A DNA stretch of 64,000 nucleotides from contig PXRU01000002.1 of assembly GCA_003020945.1 (NCBI GenBank), positions 158,097 to 222,096 on the forward strand, in the 5' to 3' direction. The notes below the pieces were generated by a model. It searched no databases. It had not been told where the DNA came from and saw only the letters and a list, made by a program, of their open reading frames with translations. Position 1 is the first letter of the stretch, and the number at the start of each line of letters is the position of its first letter. Source of the DNA: Halobacteriales archaeon QS_6_71_20 (GTDB taxonomy: Archaea > Halobacteriota > Halobacteria > Halobacteriales > Haloferacaceae). Made by a program: the position numbers and the translations under genes. Shown here piece after piece: positions 39,676 to 48,846 of the stretch.

Positions 39676-40383
39676 GCTCCTACCGATTCACGGCGCGGTG
39701 ATATCAATTTCGGCACCGTCATGCGTGTGTCTTGCGCCATGTCCCGTCGCATTCGGGAGGTCTCGGTTCCGGCCACTGCCGACCCGCGGATCCCCCGTTG
39801 CTCGCCGTCCCGGATCGGTTCGAACGGGTGACTCCGCTTGCGGGTCGGTACCGGGACCGATCCGACGAGGGAGTCCGTCGATCCCCGTCGGAGGGGACGA
39901 AGACGCTAGCTACACCACTGTTTTGAGCTCGTAGTCGTCCGCCGAGGTCGGGTCCTCGGCGACGCTCGTCGTGATCGATCGGTTGCGTTCGACCTGGAGA
40001 GCGAGAACGGTCGAACGCCGCCGAATCCGATTTCGCCCGTTCTACACCCGTCTCCGACGCTCTCGGCCCCGACGAACTTTTTGCAACACGTCCGGTCACA
40101 AAACCCATGAGACTGTCTCGCTCGGTAATCCGAGTCCACAACGATCGTTCGGAGTCTACCGTTCGTGGAACGTCAGTAACCATCAAAAAATCGCAGTCTC
40201 AAACCCGTTGCGGAGAGCCACCGACGTCAGGTCAATCCAATAACACTTGATTCGCTAACGTCGGCATTAAAATTCCAACCGGAACGTACCCCTATATCGG
40301 CTTTACGATCCGTTTTTGGGACCGCCGCATAACGAAATGGGTCGTCGGAGTGGGTAGTCATGGCCGCGAGGCCGTGACGCTCA

Positions 40384-40791
40384 ATGACAAGTGAAGAAAC
40401 CCCTGAAGACGGAGAACGGCGGACGTTCATGAAAGGAGCAGTGGCCACCGGTGTCGCCGCGACCGGTCTCGGGATGTTCGGGTCCGCGACGGCCCAGCAG
40501 AGCATTCGGAACCTGAACGTTCAGCTCAGTGATTCGGATGGACTCGTGGTGGTCGACGTAAGTAACACCAATGTGCTGAACAATGTGGAGGTCGAGGACG
40601 TCGCAGTCACTGTCATCGGTGACGATGTGGACGTCGACATCGAGAACCTCCTGAACGATCTCGACGTGGATGTGGACGTCGACGACGTCGTGAACGATAT
40701 CGATTTGGACGTGGATGACGTTCAGGTGGCGGTCACCGTGCTCGGCGAGTCCGACATCGTCGGTGCGGGTTCCGACGCGCTCGACCTCTAA
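40384..40791 (+). CDS. Tat-exported low-complexity Asp/Val-rich protein
   Basis: ERRTFMKGAVATGVAATGLGMFGSATAQQ signal; DDVDVDIENLLNDLDVDVDVDDVVNDIDLDVDDVQVAV. Confidence 0.65.
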   Translation: MTSEETPEDGERRTFMKGAVATGVAATGLGMFGSATAQQSIRNLNVQLSDSDGLVVVDVSNTNVLNNVEVEDVAVTVIGDDVDVDIENLLNDLDVDVDVDDVVNDIDLDVDDVQVAVTVLGESDIVGAGSDALDL

Positions 40792-40902
40792 TACGTCCGT
40801 CCGAGGATTCGTCTTTTATTTTGTCGCGTGAGTGACGGTCGACCAGCCGACCGCTCAACAGCACCACACGGCGGGAGGTGTCCACTCGTGTGAGGAGAAC
40901 GA

Positions 40903-40925
40903 TGCGCGGGACCGGATTCGAACCG
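40903..40925. repeat. Exact 23-bp duplicate of tRNA-Leu 3' end (att-like)
   Basis: TGCGCGGGACCGGATTCGAACCG, identical to 41018-41040 inside the tRNA-Leu gene. Confidence 0.85.
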
Positions 40926-41017
40926 CAGTCGTTCCGCTCGCTGACGCTCGCTTCACTCCCTGCTTCGAATCCGTGCCTGCTCGTTCGCTCCGGACGGCTT
41001 CGCCGTCCTCCGCTCAC

Positions 41018-41102
41018 TGCGCGGGACCGGATTCGAACCGGCGGACCCCTACGGGACAGCGTCCTAAGCGCTGCGCCGTTGGCCTGGCTTGGCTACCCGC
41101 GC
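41018..41102 (-). tRNA. tRNA-Leu (anticodon TAG)
   Basis: Reverse complement GCGCGGGTAGCCAAGCCAGGCCAACGGCGCAGCGCTTAGGACGCTGTCCCGTAGGGGTCCGCCGGTTCGAATCCGGTCCCGCGCA: paired acceptor, variable arm, T-loop GGTTCGAATCC. Confidence 0.93.
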
Positions 41103-41186
41103 TCGACCCACAGTATCCCGATCCGGCCTAAGTAGCTGTCGGACCGGAGGCACGACTTATGTCCGTCGGCGCACAACGACAACTCG

Positions 41187-41394
41187 ATGTACCGCGCCAG
41201 CGACGAGGTCAACAACGAGGAGTGGCTCGCCCGCCTCCAGCGGGCCGCGGAGTCGCTGGAGCTGTCGGCGGAGGCGCGGTCGAACGCCACCGACCTCTTC
41301 CTCTCGGCGGTCCCCGAGGCTGACCCGGCTCTCCGTCCAGCAGCACTGGAAGGGGCTGCTGGAGGACGCCGGCTTCACCCCGCCGACCTGGTGA
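41187..41394 (+). pseudogene. Small TFIIB-family-like protein with internal deletion/frame break near 41318-41326
   Basis: Frame 1 MYRASDEVNNEEWLARLQRAAESLELSAEARSNATDLFLSAVPEA; frame 2 after it RLSVQQHWKGLLEDAGFTPPTW*; cyclin-like middle apparently missing. Confidence 0.6.
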
Positions 41395-41446
41395 GACGTC
41401 GGCCTCCGAGGGGACCGACGGGGGACGACCGAGCGCCGCGGACGGC

Positions 41447-41671
41447 TCAGGCGTACTCCTCCGCGAGCAATCGGTAGGCGAGCAGCGCCAGCCCCGCGAA
41501 CGCGCCGAGCTGCCCGAGGACGAACAGCGCGCCGCCGACGTACGCGAGCAGGCTGTCGGGGTCCCGGCCCGCGTAGCGGATGCCCTGGTAGCCGACGAGG
41601 AGGCAGATCCCGCCGACGAGCAGCAGCTGCGTCGTCCGCGAGCGGCGCGACAGCCAGCCCGCCGCGTCCAT
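41447..41671 (-). CDS. Small membrane protein
   Basis: 74 aa, two TM helices (TQLLLVGGICLLVGYQGI, LAYVGGALFVLGQLGAFAGLALLAYRLL). Confidence 0.55.
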   Translation of the reverse strand: MDAAGWLSRRSRTTQLLLVGGICLLVGYQGIRYAGRDPDSLLAYVGGALFVLGQLGAFAGLALLAYRLLAEEYA

Positions 41672-41672
41672 C

Positions 41673-42173
41673 TCACTCGGCGTCCGGCCGGGAGGTGCCG
41701 CGCCCCTCGCGTCCCGGCGTGAGGTTGCCGTGGCGGTCGATCTCGCCGTTGACGATCCGTGTCGAGGAGATCCGGTCGCCGTCCTCGGCGGGGACGTGGT
41801 CGACGACCTCGACCCGGAGACTCGGCAGCCCCTTCCGCTCGCGGATCTCGTTGACGCGCTTGGCGCCCGGGCGCGTCTCCGGAGAGACGACCAGTGCGTC
41901 GAAGCCCGGCTCGACGGCGATCCCGGTCGGCTCGGTGAGCTCGCGGATCTCGTACTCGCGGTCGTGCTCGGCCGAAAGCGGCGCGAGCTCCCCGTCGAGG
42001 TCGCGCTTCCGGTCGTCGAACGACCGGACGTACCGGTCCTGGCGACGGGTGTCGGGGGCGAGCTCGTCGGCCGTGAGGCCGACGGTGAGGTCCCCGAGCT
42101 CGAACGCGCGCTCGAACAGGGCGCGGTGGCCGTCGTGGACCGGATCGAACGTCCCGCCCAGCGCGACGTGCAT
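41673..42173 (-). CDS. coaD: Phosphopantetheine adenylyltransferase (archaeal)
   Basis: MHVALGGTFDPVHDGHRALFERAFELG, VSPETRPGAKRVNEIR, ISSTRIVNGEID. Confidence 0.92.
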   Translation of the reverse strand: MHVALGGTFDPVHDGHRALFERAFELGDLTVGLTADELAPDTRRQDRYVRSFDDRKRDLDGELAPLSAEHDREYEIRELTEPTGIAVEPGFDALVVSPETRPGAKRVNEIRERKGLPSLRVEVVDHVPAEDGDRISSTRIVNGEIDRHGNLTPGREGRGTSRPDAE

Positions 42174-42209
42174 ACCCGAGGGAGGGTACCCCGACATGTA
42201 AAACCGACG

Positions 42210-42728
42210 TTAGTTCCCCTCGTCGTCGGCCGTCTCGACGGAGATGTGTACCGGCTCGTCGGCGTCCGCGGCCGGCTCCTCGCCGTTCAGTCGGGCGTCG
42301 AGGTTGAACACGGTGTTCAGCTGGTCCTGTACCTGCCCGACGGCCCCCTCCACCAGCGCGGCCGGCTCGATCGTCTCGTACTCGTAGGGGTTGTTGCCCG
42401 CGCCCGACGACTCCCGCTTCAGCCGGGTGACCGTCCCCTCGCCGTGGAGCTCCGCCAGCGCCTCCCGGACCGTGCTCGGGTAGAGGCCGGTGCCGTCGGC
42501 GACCTCCTCGCTCGTGGAGCCGGGGTGCTCGCGCAGGTAGACGTAGATGCGTGCCCGGGTTTCCGTGTCGAGCAGCCACGACAGCAGGTCGACGATCCGC
42601 TCGTCGAAGCCGCTCGCGACCTCCGTCGCGCTCTCCTCGATCCGCTCGGCGGCCTCGCGAAGCCCCTCGCGGGCCGAGTCGTCGCCGGTGCTGTCCGCCT
42701 CGTCGTCGGGGACGTCGTCGGTCGCCAT
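42210..42728 (-). CDS. Winged-helix transcriptional regulator
   Basis: LLDTETRARIYVYLREHPGSTSEEVADGTGLYPSTVREALAELHGEGTVTRLKRE. Confidence 0.8.
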   Translation of the reverse strand: MATDDVPDDEADSTGDDSAREGLREAAERIEESATEVASGFDERIVDLLSWLLDTETRARIYVYLREHPGSTSEEVADGTGLYPSTVREALAELHGEGTVTRLKRESSGAGNNPYEYETIEPAALVEGAVGQVQDQLNTVFNLDARLNGEEPAADADEPVHISVETADDEGN

Positions 42729-42790
42729 GTGTCGTATTTCGACGGTCAGAACTCCGGAGTGAAAACCCCGTCGCCGGCGACGACGCCCGG

Positions 42791-43900
42791 CTACTCGCCG
42801 TGCTCGTCGACGAGCAGGTCCCGACACAGCGCGTCCAGTCCCGCCTCCTCGCGGATGCGGCGCTGGCGGCGCGACCCCGACTCCCGCTCCAGCAGGACCC
42901 GCGGCCCCTCGATCCCGAGGCGGTCGCAGTCGCGGTCGACGACCGTCGCGAGGTCGACGACGGAGTCGCCGTCCCGGTCGAGGAAGTCGGCCTCGCGGCC
43001 GTGGCGGATCGCCCGCCACTTGTTCTCGTCGAGCAGTTCGCGACGGAGCGTGTCGCCGCCGTCCGCCGGGGTCGGGTCGGCCTCGTCCTCGTAGCGCTCC
43101 GCGAGGTCCGTCACGAGCGCGTGGACGTACTCCGCGAACGCACAGACGACGTCGGGGTCCGACTGGCCGTCGGGGGTGCGGACCTCGACGGTGCCATGGC
43201 CGGTGTGCGGGCGGACGTCGAACCAGAGCTCGCCCCGGTCCTCGACGGAGCCGTGCTCCACCATCCGGCGCTCGAACCGCCGGTACGCCTCGAAGTCGGC
43301 GAAGCGACCCGGCATCCCCGTGTTCGGGAGGGTTTCGAACACCGTCGCCCGCGCGGACGCGAGCCCGGTGTCGAAGCCGTTCCAGAACGGCGAGTTGGCC
43401 GACAGCGCCAGCATCGGCGGCAGCGACCACCGCATCCCGTTGGCGATCCACGTCGCCTTGTCCGCGTCGTCGACGCCGACGTGGACGTGGAGCCCGGCGG
43501 TCGTGTTGCGGTGTTGCGGGTACCGGATCCGGTCCAGCTGGGAGCGGTAGCGGGGCTTCTGTGCGTGGTCGAGCTCCCGCCACGTCGCCGCGGGGTGGAG
43601 ACCCGCGCCGGCGATCCGGAGGCCGTACGACTCGGCGTGCTCCGCCAGCGCCTCCCGCACCGAGACGACGTGCTCGCGCACCGACCCCGAGTCCTCGATC
43701 AGCGGCGTCTGGCTCTCGACCACGAACTTGAACAGCTCGTGATCGATGCGGCCGGCGAGCGGCTCCGGCGGGTCGCGGTCGCCGTACACGAGCTGGTCGC
43801 TGCCCGACGTCGGTCTGCCCTCGTCGTCGACGACGTAGAACTCCTCCTCGACCCCGAGGGTACCCATCCGGTCGAACGCCGACGCCGAACCCGTATCCAT
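42791..43900 (-). CDS. gshA: Glutamate-cysteine ligase (GshA-type)
   Basis: [54 protein letters not shown]. Confidence 0.88.
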   Translation of the reverse strand: MDTGSASAFDRMGTLGVEEEFYVVDDEGRPTSGSDQLVYGDRDPPEPLAGRIDHELFKFVVESQTPLIEDSGSVREHVVSVREALAEHAESYGLRIAGAGLHPAATWRELDHAQKPRYRSQLDRIRYPQHRNTTAGLHVHVGVDDADKATWIANGMRWSLPPMLALSANSPFWNGFDTGLASARATVFETLPNTGMPGRFADFEAYRRFERRMVEHGSVEDRGELWFDVRPHTGHGTVEVRTPDGQSDPDVVCAFAEYVHALVTDLAERYEDEADPTPADGGDTLRRELLDENKWRAIRHGREADFLDRDGDSVVDLATVVDRDCDRLGIEGPRVLLERESGSRRQRRIREEAGLDALCRDLLVDEHGE

Positions 43901-44072
43901 CGGCGACGGCTTCGGTATCGGTCGGTATATATCTCGGGAAACCGGCCGCGAGACGACGGCGGTCCGACCGCCCGCAGCCGCCGGCTCGGCGGCCGACCCC
44001 GCGACTGTGAGCGACGACCGAGCCACTGTGACGGCGCGACCGCCGGGCTCGCGATGGGGGACGGCGGCCGCG

Positions 44073-44747
44073 CTACCGCGGCGTCGCGACGACGCCGAGG
44101 TGGTCGTCGTGGAAGCGGTCGAGACGGCGGGTCTCGAGCACCTCGTACGTCTCCCGGAGCTCCGCGAGCACCGTCTCGAAGACGGCCTCGGGCGCGGCGG
44201 CGACGTCCTCCGAGCGCGCCTTCACCGCCAGCAGGAGGCGGCCGTCGTCCGCGAGGAACCGCCGGTTGCGGGCGGCCACGTCCGCCTGTCCCCGGGTCGC
44301 GACGTCCTGCACGAGCACGTCGCAGTCGGCCTCGACCACGTGGGCGTACGTCTCCGGCCGCCTGGCGTCTTTCAACAGCGGGAACAGGTTCGACCGCGAC
44401 TCGCAGACGTCGAGCAGGTCCCGGACGGGGCGCGGGGAGAACTCGACGGCGTACGTCGGGCCGGCGAAGTCGGCGACGTGGCCGACGGTGGTGCCGTTGG
44501 CGGCGCCGAGATACAGCGCCGTCTCCCCGCCGACCAGCCCCGTCTCCATCCCGAGTTCGAGCATGCCGCCGAGCTTCGACCGGCCGGCGTCCCACGCCCG
44601 CCACTCGCCGTCGGTCGGCTCGCCGTACACCGGCTCACCGCGCGTGCAGAGCCGGTCGTCGCCGTCGACGCGCCGGCGGCTGACGCCCGCCGGCAGGGAT
44701 CCGTCCGGCTCGCGGTCGGCGTCGCCGGCGATGCCGTCGTCACTCAT
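44073..44747 (-). CDS. flpA: Fibrillarin-like rRNA/tRNA 2'-O-methyltransferase
   Basis: [73 protein letters not shown]. Confidence 0.93.
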   Translation of the reverse strand: MSDDGIAGDADREPDGSLPAGVSRRRVDGDDRLCTRGEPVYGEPTDGEWRAWDAGRSKLGGMLELGMETGLVGGETALYLGAANGTTVGHVADFAGPTYAVEFSPRPVRDLLDVCESRSNLFPLLKDARRPETYAHVVEADCDVLVQDVATRGQADVAARNRRFLADDGRLLLAVKARSEDVAAAPEAVFETVLAELRETYEVLETRRLDRFHDDHLGVVATPR

Positions 44748-45621
44748 CGGATCCGCCTCCGTCGCCCCCGGCGTCGCCGTCCTCGGCGCGGGCCCGGATC
44801 GTCCGGATCCGCTCGTTGAGTTCCGCCTCCAGTTCGGGGCGGCGGTCGCCGGCGTAGTGGTCGATCCGCGCGGCGATGGTCAGCTTGCCCGCCAGCGCGC
44901 GAGAGGCCGACCCCCGGTCCTCGGGTCTGGTGCCGCGGACGTACTCGTGGGTGTAGATGACGCCGTGTTTCGGCGAGGAGCCGTGGCCGCGGAGGTGCGC
45001 GAACAGCGCGTCCTCCGCGCCGAGCACCTGCAGGGTGCCGGACGGCTTCTTCGCGAGCGTCTCCAGCCCGCCCGCAAGCGAGATCAGCCGGGCCGCGAGC
45101 ACCGGCCCCGCCATCGACGCCAGGTTCGGCGCGGCGACGGGCGCGCGCGACTCGATGAACGCCCGCAGTTCGTCGGCCTCGCGGTCGAGGTCGGCGACCC
45201 GGCTCGCCAGCGAGACGACCCGCTCCTCGACGGGGCCGTCCGGGTCGCGTTCCGCGAGGTCGAGACAGCCCTCGACGCCCGTCCCCGCGTCGGGGAACAG
45301 GGTCCCCGCCCACTCGGCGACGCGCTCGGCGAGTTCGTTCGCGACGCGCTCGGCGTCGTCCATCGCGCGAACCGCGTGGAGGAGCTGCCGGTCGTCGGCC
45401 CGCTCGCGCTCGGCCGCCGCCGCCCGCGCGGCCGCGGTCGTCGCCTCGCGGAGGCGGTCGTAGTACTCCGACTCCGCGTCGACGTACCCCCGCTCCACGG
45501 CCAGCGCCGGCCAGTCGCGCGGCTCCTCGGCCGTCCCGGCCGTCACCGTCTCGGCCGCGTCGGCCGGGTCGGCCGACCCCGCCCGCTCGAACCAGCCGCG
45601 TCCGCCGTCGCTTTCGGTCAT
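44740..45621 (-). CDS. NOP5/NOP56 family C/D RNP protein
   Basis: APNLASMAGPVLAARLISLAGGLETLAKKPSGTLQVLGAEDALFAHLRGHGSSPKHGVIYTH (NOP signature). Confidence 0.95.
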   Translation of the reverse strand: MTESDGGRGWFERAGSADPADAAETVTAGTAEEPRDWPALAVERGYVDAESEYYDRLREATTAAARAAAAERERADDRQLLHAVRAMDDAERVANELAERVAEWAGTLFPDAGTGVEGCLDLAERDPDGPVEERVVSLASRVADLDREADELRAFIESRAPVAAPNLASMAGPVLAARLISLAGGLETLAKKPSGTLQVLGAEDALFAHLRGHGSSPKHGVIYTHEYVRGTRPEDRGSASRALAGKLTIAARIDHYAGDRRPELEAELNERIRTIRARAEDGDAGGDGGGSDE

Positions 45622-45754
45622 GCCGGGAGATGCGTCCGCGGTCGTTTATACGATTCGTCGGAGGCCCCCGGCGCGGTAATCCGGGCGTGGCACTGCGTAA
45701 CGAACCTATAACAATCCCCGCCTCCGAAGTAACCGCACGAGGGCTCCTTCCGAT

Positions 45755-46606
45755 ATGGACGACGACACCGAGCCGGACTCGCCCGACCGACTCGCAGTGA
45801 CCGCCAGGGAGACCGGGGAATCGGCGTACACGGGGGTTCGTGACACGGTGTTGACCGGCGTCGCGATCCTCGTCCCGATCGCCGTCACGGTTTACGTCCT
45901 CTCGCTCGTCCTGGATTTCATCGCGGAGGCGTTCGCCCCGGTCGTCGACGTGCTGCAGTGGCTGGGGGTCGTCGAGTCGTTCGAACACATCCAGGTCATC
46001 CGGCTGCTCATCGATCTGGGCATCTACCCGCACGTGATCGGCTTTTTCGCCGAACTGATCGCCGTCGGGGTGCTATTGGGGCTGGTCATGGTGGTCGGAT
46101 CGGTCGGCCGGAACCGGTACGGCGAGCGGATCATCGACCTCTTCGACCTGGTGATCACCTCCATCCCAGGGGTCGGGACGGTGTACAAGACCTTTCGGCG
46201 GATGGGCGACGCCGTCCTCGACGACGGAGCCGAGGACTTCCAGGAGGTGAAACTCGTCCAGTGTCTCGACGACGACATGTACGTGCTCGGGTTCCAGACG
46301 GGGCAGTCGCCCGGGACCATCGAGGACTCGACCGGGCACGAGGAGATGGTCGCCGTCTTCCTCCCGCTGGCGCCCAACCCCGTCACCGGCGGGTTCCTCA
46401 CGTACGTCCCGGCCGGGCAGGTCTACGACATCGACATGACGGTAGAGGAGGGGATCAGGAGCATCCTCACGAGCGGTATCGCTACCGGCGAGGACGCCGA
46501 CGGACGGCCGGAGCTCACGATGGCCGACCTGGGCGAGGTCGCCGACTTCGAGCAGCTTCAACAGCGGATCACCACGGAGGGCGGCGGCGACCAGCGGGAG
46601 CCGTAG
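45755..46606 (+). CDS. DUF502 membrane protein
   Basis: TGVAILVPIAVTVYVL, SIPGVGTVYKTFRRMGDAVL, AVFLPLAPNPVTGGFLTYVP. Confidence 0.88.
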   Translation: MDDDTEPDSPDRLAVTARETGESAYTGVRDTVLTGVAILVPIAVTVYVLSLVLDFIAEAFAPVVDVLQWLGVVESFEHIQVIRLLIDLGIYPHVIGFFAELIAVGVLLGLVMVVGSVGRNRYGERIIDLFDLVITSIPGVGTVYKTFRRMGDAVLDDGAEDFQEVKLVQCLDDDMYVLGFQTGQSPGTIEDSTGHEEMVAVFLPLAPNPVTGGFLTYVPAGQVYDIDMTVEEGIRSILTSGIATGEDADGRPELTMADLGEVADFEQLQQRITTEGGGDQREP

Positions 46607-46757
46607 CGCCCGTCGAACGGAACCACCCCGTGACCAGCTGTGTCTCCGGCGTGCCCCACCCGGGTCGGAGATCCGGCACCCCGTCGTGCGGGCGCTCCGG
46701 CACCGATCACCGGTATACCCCGAGTAACATTCCACGCTCCCGGGTAACGTCCGGTCG

Positions 46758-47961
46758 ATGGAACCGCCGGAACGACAGCACCCGGAGCCGCCTCGGGTGA
46801 AGGAACTCTCCCCCCCGAACCGAACGCTGATGGGACCCGGCCCCAGCGACGTCCACCCGCGCGTCCTCCGGGCGATGAGCACGCCGCTGGTCGGCCACCT
46901 CGACCCCTCGTTCGTCGAGATCATGGACGAGACGCAGGAGCTGCTCCGGTACGTCTTCCGGACGGACAACCGGTGGACGATCCCCATCTCCGGCACCGGC
47001 TCGGCGGCGATGGAGGCCGCCGTCGGCAACCTCGTCGAGCCGGGCGACACGATGCTCGTGCCGACGAACGGCTACTTCGGCGGGCGGATGGCCGAGATGG
47101 CCCGTCGCGCCGGCGGGAGCGTGGTCGAGGTCGACGCGCCGTGGGGCGAGCCGCTCGACCCCGCCGACGTCCGGGCGGCCTTCGACGAACACCAGCCCGA
47201 CGTGTTCGGCTTCGTCCACGCCGAGACCTCCACGGGCGTCCGCCAGCCCGACGTGTCCGAGCTGACGGAGATCGCCCACAGTCACGACTCCTACGTCGTC
47301 GCCGACTGCGTCACGTCGCTGGGCGGCGTTCCCCTTGAAGGTGGACGAGTGGAACGTCGACGTGGCGTACGCCGGGCCCCAGAAGTGCCTCTCGTGCCCG
47401 CCGGGCGCGTCGCCGCTCACCCTGAACGACCGCGCGATGGACAGGGTGCTCTCCCGCGAGACGCCCGCGCGGTCGTGGTACCTCGACCTCTCGCTGCTTG
47501 AGGGGTACTGGGGCGACGAGCGCGCGTACCACCACACCGCGCCGGTCACGAACGTCTACGCGCTGCGGGAGGCGCTCAGGCTCGTCGCCGAGGAGGGCCT
47601 CGAGTCGCGGTGGGCGCGACACCGCGAGGTGGCCGGCGCCCTGAAGACCGGGTTGGAGGCGATGGGGCTGGAGACGAACGTCGCCGACGATCACTGGCTG
47701 CCGAGCCTCAACGCCGTCCGGGTGCCCGACGGCGTCGACGACGGCGCGGTCATCGACGCGCTGCTCGCGTCGTACGACCTGGAGATCGCCTCGGGCCTCG
47801 GCGATCTGGAGGGGGATATCTTCCGGATCGGCTGCATGGGACACTCCGCGCGGCCGGCGAACGTCTCGCTGCTCGTCTCCGCGCTGGGCGAGACGCTCCG
47901 GAGCCACGGCGCCGCCGTCGACGTGGGCGCCGGCGTCGAGGCGAGCGCGTCCCGGCTGTAG
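46758..47961 (+). pseudogene. Alanine-glyoxylate/serine-pyruvate-type class V aminotransferase with single-base frameshift near 47328-47334
   Basis: Frame 1 ...LMGPGPSDVHPRVLRAM...VADCVTSLGGVPL; frame 2 KVDEWNVDVAYAGPQKCLSCPPGASPLTLNDRA... to stop 47961; one extra base in GGCGTTCCCCTTGAAG restores GVPLKVDEW if removed. Confidence 0.85.
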
Positions 47962-48094
47962 CCGTCGCCGTCGCCGTCGCCGCGAGCGACCGCCCGGTGC
48001 CGGCGGTGAAAACACCCGTGGACGACGAGAGCGAACCGATCGTCCGAGGACGGCGGCGCGGCGTCTTCTTTGCCGTCCGCCGCGTAGGTGTTCC

Positions 48095-48535
48095 GTGGTC
48101 ACACTCCTCGACACCTACATCGAGAACCGCACGCGCGTCCAGCCGGACGACACCAACAACCACGACACCGCCCACGGCGGCAACGTCGCCAAGTGGATGG
48201 ACGAGGTCGGCGCGATGTCGGCGATGCGGCTGGCCGGCTCGCCGTGCGTCACCGCGAGCATCGACCGCCTCGACTTCGAGCGACCGATCCCCCGGGGGGA
48301 CACCTGCGTCATCGAGTCGTACGTGTACGCGACGGGTCGCACGTCGGTCCGGGTCCGGCTCCGGGCCTCGCGCGAGGACCCCGAGACCGGCGACCGGGAG
48401 CGCACCACCGAGGCGTCGTTCGTCTTCGTCGCGATCGACGACGACCTGACGCCGACCGGGGTGCCGGACCTGGCCGTGGAGACCGAGCGGGGGGAGGCGC
48501 TCCGGGCCGAGGCGGTGGCCGGCGAGGAGGAGTAA
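48095..48535 (+). CDS. Hotdog-fold acyl-CoA thioesterase
   Basis: DTNNHDTAHGGNVAKWMDEVGAMSAMRLAGSPCVTASIDRLDFERPIPRGD. Confidence 0.88.
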   Translation: MVTLLDTYIENRTRVQPDDTNNHDTAHGGNVAKWMDEVGAMSAMRLAGSPCVTASIDRLDFERPIPRGDTCVIESYVYATGRTSVRVRLRASREDPETGDRERTTEASFVFVAIDDDLTPTGVPDLAVETERGEALRAEAVAGEEE

Positions 48536-48664
48536 CGACAGTCGACGGGTCCGAACGGCGGACGCGCCGCTCACGGCTCGGTTCGTTCGTCGCTCGCTTC
48601 GAGGTCTCGCCTCGTTCGACCTCGTTCCGCTCGCGTGGCTCGTCACGATGTATCGCAGCAGAAG

Positions 48665-48738
48665 CGGGCTGGGAGGGAGTTGAACCCCCGACCGACGGAT
48701 TAAGAGTCCGTCGCTCTCCCTGACTGAGCTACCAGCCC
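48665..48738 (-). tRNA. tRNA-Lys (anticodon CTT)
   Basis: Reverse complement GGGCTGGTAGCTCAGTCAGGGAGAGCGACGGACTCTTAATCCGTCGGTCGGGGGTTCAACTCCCTCCCAGCCCG folds as a cloverleaf. Confidence 0.95.
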
Positions 48739-48846
48739 ACGCGCGTTTCGAGATACGACGGTACGCTAAAAGACCTTCCGTTTCCCCGACGGCGCGACGC
48801 AAACGAACATCACCGCTTAAGTGGCGGCCGACTCGATCCGAACGAC

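Noticed and set aside
39906-40139. 77-aa minus-strand ORF with CCKK motif
   Set aside because: No homology pattern; an adjacent frame ends plausibly (VAEDPTSADDYELKTVV) but has no start codon, so at most a gene remnant.
40990-41008. Rho-independent-like terminator GGACGGCTTCGCCGTCC after tRNA-Leu
   Set aside because: Hairpin is present, but no T-tract and the motif word is common in GC-rich haloarchaeal spacers; function not supported.
40926-41017. Second tRNA gene upstream of tRNA-Leu
   Set aside because: Only the 23-nt 3' segment is duplicated; no D-arm or anticodon arm to the other side.
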